64,000 nt of DNA from Larix kaempferi. Its lineage: Eukaryota > Streptophyta > Pinopsida > Pinales > Pinaceae. The notes below the pieces were generated by a model. It was not told the DNA's origin. It worked only from the letters and a program-made list of their open reading frames with translations, and did no database searches. The stretch is from NCBI GenBank assembly GCA_027924585.1, contig BSBM01000096.1, positions 2,976,001 through 3,040,000 of the forward strand, given 5' to 3'. Of the stretch, positions 59,330-64,000 are shown piece by piece. The position numbers and the translations under genes were made by a program. Each line of letters starts with the position of its first letter. Position 1 is the stretch's first letter.

Positions 59330-61403
59330 AGTCTGGATCCATGGACCTTGGAAGCTGCAAAAAATAAACAAATGTTACATGGCCTCAATATGAATGAGGA
59401 ATAATCTCTGATAATGGACGAGGCAGGCATACCCATGCTCGTATCAAGACATATACATAACAATTAGTCCCAAGAAGGGGGATCTAATACATAAAAAATA
59501 TACTGGTACATCATAATGGTCCAGAGGGGACATTATTTTGGGATGTACTCATGATCATGACTGATCTCAATAACTGATACACTGGAATAACTGATCAACT
59601 ACTGAAACTGAAGGTGTCCAACATCTATAGGGACTCAAAGAGTGTGAGTCATCTCTGAGAATTAATGTAACTGTATACTCAAGGGAGTATGAAACTGGGG
59701 TACATCTGAATACTGTCTCCATGCGCAACCCGGATATCTATAGGAAAAGTATAACTGGTTGTATCCATAGGTAGACTCTCAAATGTGGAGGAGTCAGATG
59801 GTATTCGGGGTCTTTGACTAATAACTGAACGGGCCGATGCCCCGTGCGAGTCTCAATGATGCGATTAAGGTGTTGAAGTCGAGCATGTGAGAAACAACCA
59901 TTTGGAGAGGCACTAAGGACTCTTCTCGAAATGATTTGTAGGAACTCATCATAGATGGTGATGAGTCCAAGACACAGGGACCTCTAGGTCTATCCTCTGG
60001 AATAAATTTGGTTGTCGTCGACAAAGGGAGACCTGCAACTAACAAGGCAATGATGTTTCCTTGATAGGAGTGCGAGGTGTAGAACTGAAGTGTGGTAGTA
60101 CTGATGGTAGGACTGACATACTTGTGGGGATGGGAAGTAACTGGGGTCATATATGGGAAGACTCAAACTTCCTTTGTTCAGATCATGATGACATGGTTGA
60201 CCTGGCAGCGTAAGGAACTGACTTGTAGGTGTGGGTATCACTACTTTTGAAGACTGAAGGGTATGTATTAACTTTGGGGGGGTCAAGCTGATGGGTGCTG
60301 TCGATGGATTCTCAGGGTGACATGCTGCAGAATACTCTGAACAAAGGCGACCAAAATGGGGAAGCTGCCATATGAGTAGACGTGATCTGTTGTGGCATCG
60401 AGAAGCACCATTGGGTCCTTCTTCATAGTTTTAATGAGCTCGAAGAAGGGATAAAAGTGTGCTCTGAAATGGTACTGTCCTGTGGATTTGTGAGCCCAGG
60501 ACTGTTCATGCTCATTGGTGCTTTCATTTTTAAGGAGTCTGAAAATGATAAGAAGACTCTACAGTGGTTATGATTACTGTCCTGTTGGTTTTACGATCCC
60601 AGGATGGTGATTGCTCGAGGTCGCTTTCATGTTTAGAGAATCTGAAAGCGGTAAGTGGACTCTATTGGTGTTCTTTTTCGTAAGTTGTCTCCAAGGCCCG
60701 AAAAAGCATAAAATGATGCAAATGCAGAACTCTTCTAGTCGATGTGACTAGAGTATTCATTTTTTGTAATTAGTCTACAAGGTCCAGAAAAGGGGTAAAC
60801 TTATACCAGGTAGACGCCCTTTCAGATACGTTTAACGAGCATGAAAGGAAGCAAGGTTGCTCGACGATCTTTTCATTGTTCTTAGGAGTCAGAACAGAGC
60901 TTAACAGAAACTCCCTAAGTGCCTTTTTCGTAAAAGGGATTGCTCGGCCCGAAAAAGGGATAAAATTATACCGAACAAAAAGGGATTGATGGAAGCGAGA
61001 AAGGGTCTCAAGCATCATCGAGAGTGCGGAAAACTAAATCCGGTGACATAATGATTGTCAAAAAGGGGCAACGGCCATTGTGGCATGCAAACCGAGGTGA
61101 TGGGTAACATTTTAAAAAATCCCTGAAAAATCTGGAGGTGAGAGCGAGAAATGATCTCAAGCGTCATCACGAGCGCGGAAAACTGAATCCGACAATATAA
61201 GGTTTGTCAAAAACGGACGACGACCGATGTGGCACGCAAATCGAGGTGACAAGGGGGGGCATGGAAAAATGCCCAAAAAATCTGGGCGTGAGAGCGAGAA
61301 ATGATCTCAAGCATCATCACAAGCGTGGAAAACTGAATCCGGCGATATAAGACTCGTCAAAAACGGAGGCCGATCGATGTGGCACGTAAACCGAGGCGAC
61401 GAG
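59330..61403 (-). repeat. Right arm of 2.1-kb inverted repeat
   Basis: Reverse complement of about 56563-58795, roughly 90% or better by eye, with one fewer 150-bp unit. The ORF at 59818-60150 (-) corresponds to 57961-58293 (+). Confidence 0.9.
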
Positions 61404-61503
61404 GGTGTCCAAAAAAATGGTCAAAAAATGGACCTGATGAAAACAGGAAAAGGAAAGATCTATCATGAAGTTCTACAATGGACGGTGGTGTCCATCCGGT
61501 TTA

Positions 61504-64000
61504 CTATGGGTAAAATCGTTTGAGATACAACCCGTTGCGTGGGTTGCGGAGGGGGTTGCCTTCTGAATCGGTCAGAATGTATGCCCCTTGTCCGAGGCAA
61601 GTGTGTATAATATATGGGCCTTGCCACATGGACACAAACTTTCCTTTCCTGGTTTTGTCATGAGCCTGGTCGTAGGCAAGGACAAGGTCCCCTTCAGAAA
61701 AATTTATTGGGTGGACATGTTTATCATAATTCAATTTGGATCGGTTCTTGGCTACTTCCATGTTTTGAAGGGCTGTGCGCCGATCTTCATCGGCCTGCTC
61801 CAAGAGTAGTAAGCGTTGCTCAATTGGGGCAGTGTCCGGTAGGAGTTCAACGGCCATATGTAGGGTTGGAATCTGGCATTCAATGGGGAGGATAGATTCG
61901 ACACCGTGAACTAAGTGGAAAGGGGTAAAACCGGTGGTGGTTTTAGTTGATGTGCGGTATGCCCATAGTACCGGGAAGAGCATGTGGTGCCAATTTGACT
62001 TGTGTTTGTCTACAGTTCACTGGAGGATAGTTTTCAAAATTTTGTTTATTGCTTCGACTTGGCCATTCCCTTGAGGGTAGTAGGCAGAGGAGAAATGGTG
62101 TTCAAATTTCAGTAAGGTTGATAGTTCTTTCCAGATGGCGTCTTCGAAGTGGGAGCCGTGGTCTGAGACAAGTTGCTTTGGCACTCCAAAACATGCGATA
62201 ACATGGTTGAGAAAGAACCGTGCTACGGTTTCGGCTGTGCAATTGTAAGTTGGCATGGCCTCCGCCCACTTGGTGAAATAATCTACGACCACAATAATAT
62301 GTTTGTGACCGCTGGCTGACGTGGGATTGCAATCAAGGAAGTCGATGGCCCATTTGCAAAATGGTCCGGCAGTAACGACTGGATGAAGGGGGGCGGGTGG
62401 GGTTCTTGCTTTGGGGGCAAAAAGTTGACAGTTTTGGCAATGTTTGACTGCGGTGATGCAATCAGTAAATAATGACGGCCAAAAGTAACCTGCACAAATG
62501 ATTTTTTGGGTGGTGGCCATGCCGGAGAAACGGCCTCCGCAGGCACCGCTATGACAATCATTGAGGACTTGTTCTGCCTCACTATGGGATAGGCAACGTC
62601 GTAGGATGGTATCAACACCGCGTCGATAAAGTATATCCCCTAACAAGAGGTATCGGGGGGCTTGGTGACGTATACGACGGCGTCCGTCACGATCGATGTG
62701 GGGTTGAAATTTCTGCGTGTGGAGGTAAATTAGGATGTCACCGTACCATGGGTCGTCAGACGAAATAATAAAGATGTGATCGTCAATCAGATCCGTTTGA
62801 ATAGCGGGTGATGACGAAGAGGATGGGAGGTAAGTGATGAGATGGGCAAGTGCGAGGGCTTTGTTGCTCTTGGGGGTTTTGAAAGTGAGGTCATACTCCT
62901 GGAGGATAATGACCCATTTAGCAACACGACCTTGTAGGAGCCGGTGGTTTAGGAGATAGACCATGGGGTTGGAGTCGGTGACAACTGTGGTATGACCGAG
63001 CAGAATGTAGTGTCGCAGTTTTTGGATGGAAAAGACTACAGCTAGGGCTAATCTTTCCTCATATGGGTAACGTAGGGATGGGCTAGACAAGGTCTGGCTG
63101 ACGTAATAAATGACATGTTCTTGGTGAGAGGCATCTTCTTGGACCAAGACTCCGGACACGGCGTGTTCAGATGCCGAGACGTAAAGGATGAAGTCCTGAG
63201 AGAAATTCAGAGGGGAGATCAAGGGGGCTTGTGTGAGAGCTTTTTTGAGGGCTTCGAATGCCGTGTCTGCTTGCTCATCCCAAACAAAGGGTATGTGGGT
63301 GCGAAGTAGGCGTAAGAATCCATGAACTTTGGTGGCGTAATCAGGCACGAAGCGACGAAGGAAATTGGACCACCCCTGCAAACTCTAGAGTTGCCAAAGC
63401 GTGCGCGGAGAGGGAAGGTCTAAGATGGCTTTGAATTTCAGGGGATCAACAGTAATTCCATCCTGGGAAACAATGAAACCCAACAAACGGCCTGTAGGAA
63501 CGCAAAAGACACACTTGTGTGGGTTCAGGCGGATTTTATATTTGCGACAACGCAGGAAAACTTGTCGGAGGTCGTTAAGGTGGTCTGATCGTTTCTGGGA
63601 ACGAGCTGTAAGGTCATCAAGATAGACCAACAGGATATGGACCAAGTCGTGAAAACAATAGGTCATGGCCCACTGGAAGGTGGCACCAGCATTTTTTAGG
63701 CCGAAAGGCATGACACGATAGGAAAAGGTGCCCCATGGGGTGGTAAAGGCAGTCTTATACTGATCCTCCTTACGAATCTGAATCTAGTTGTATCCGAAAA
63801 AACCGTCCATGAAAGATAGGACTTCATGTCCCGCACACGCATCAATGAGTTGGTCAATGAATGGCGTGGGGAAATTGTCTTTGGGACAAGCGCGGTTTAA
63901 ATCACGGAAGTCAGTACATACTCTAAGGGTGCCTTGTTTTTTGTTGACGGGAACGGGGTTTGAAACCCATGTGGTATAAGGAATAGGATAAATGAATCCT
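61504..64000 (-). pseudogene. RT-RNase H-integrase pseudogene of element R
   Basis: One frame from the window edge to TAG 61504, with no indel and three internal stops: TAG 63784-63786, TAG 63385-63387 and TGA 62017-62019. RT: VNKKQGTLRVCTDFRDLNRA, FMDGFFGYN, MPFGLKNAGATFQ and VYLDDL (about 63620). RNase H: YVSASEHAVSGVLVQED through YPYEERLALA and VTDSNPMVYLL (about 63200-62930). Integrase zinc region: HSGACGGRF... CQNCQ, with Arg where a second His is usual. Core: WAIDFLD, LVSDHGSHF and GQVEAINK give D, D and E. The C-terminal part ends LYLKRFYP. No archaeal-type RNase H lies between RNase H and integrase, unlike canonical Tat order. The reading frame extends past 64000. Confidence 0.94.

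Larger units (their letters stand above)
59330..64000 (-). mobile_element. Tat-like Ty3/gypsy element R, inverted, runs off window
   Basis: 59330 to about 61403 is the reverse complement of L's 3' region (about 56563-58795). Beyond that, minus-strand pol lies at 61504-64000. Its 3' LTR and the last 90 bp before it are missing at the junction with L. Gag and the 5' LTR would lie beyond 64000. Confidence 0.88.

Noticed and set aside
58984-59463. 159-codon minus-strand ORF crossing the L/R junction
   Set aside because: Chimera of antisense LTR and inverted 3'-region sequence; matching pieces recur separately at 48765-48983 and near 58648-58740.

Overview
This window looks like nuclear, intergenic DNA from a large plant genome. 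Nearly every recognisable feature is a decayed plant-type LTR retrotransposon of the Ty3/gypsy or Ty1/copia class. Four primer-binding sites read TGGTATCAGAGC or a close variant, the plant initiator-Met tRNA class. The pieces are nested in one another as in big seed-plant genomes. A gymnosperm is possible, but nothing here proves the clade. No intact host gene, tRNA, rRNA or CRISPR array was found. The only host-gene trace is a broken F-box/kelch pseudogene at 11514-12008 (-).

Layout. 1-1689 is AT-rich filler. 1690-4930 (-) is truncated chromovirus A (part of RT, RNase H, integrase, chromodomain, PPT, one LTR). 4931-11500 is AT-rich and holds a 435-bp direct-repeat pair, a CTCGATCGAG palindromic minisatellite, a 208-bp tandem duplication and a 270-bp repeat pair. 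11514-12008 is the F-box/kelch pseudogene. 12940-19923 (-) is chromovirus B, with a 3.6-kb 5' LTR and gag-PR-RT-RNase H in one frame. 19924-20390 may be an antisense Tat-type gag scrap. 20391-23499 is AT-rich. 23505-30717 (+) is complete copia element A (LTRs, TSD AGGAA, PBS, full-length polyprotein frame). 30723-32719 is microsatellite-rich. 32720-34027 (+) is a decayed coiled-coil ORF of unknown family, followed by LTR-like sequence.

34567-48536 (-) is a tandem pair of the same gypsy family, C and D, sharing one LTR (44436-45068). Copia element B (35919-43275, TSD GTCAC) sits inside C. A small non-autonomous LTR element E (38780-41473, TSD ACACC) sits inside the integrase of copia B. E carries a 375-codon intact ORF of no family I recognise. 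48537-59329 (+) is Tat-like element L, inserted into D: gag, protease, zinc knuckles and an archaeal-type RNase H, but no RT core or integrase. 59330-64000 (-) is a relative, R, in inverted orientation: RT, RNase H and integrase, running off the window.

How the parts relate. Complete copies would supply Gag, protease, RT/RNase H and integrase, but every pol frame here is broken by stops. Most frame-preserved stops can be explained by C-to-T or G-to-A transitions, as expected from decay of methylated DNA. Element E and element L lack most pol functions and would depend on enzymes supplied by others. The least explained items are the ORF of element E, the coiled-coil ORF at 32720-34027, the antisense ORF at 56129-56584 and the inverted L/R junction at 59329/59330.
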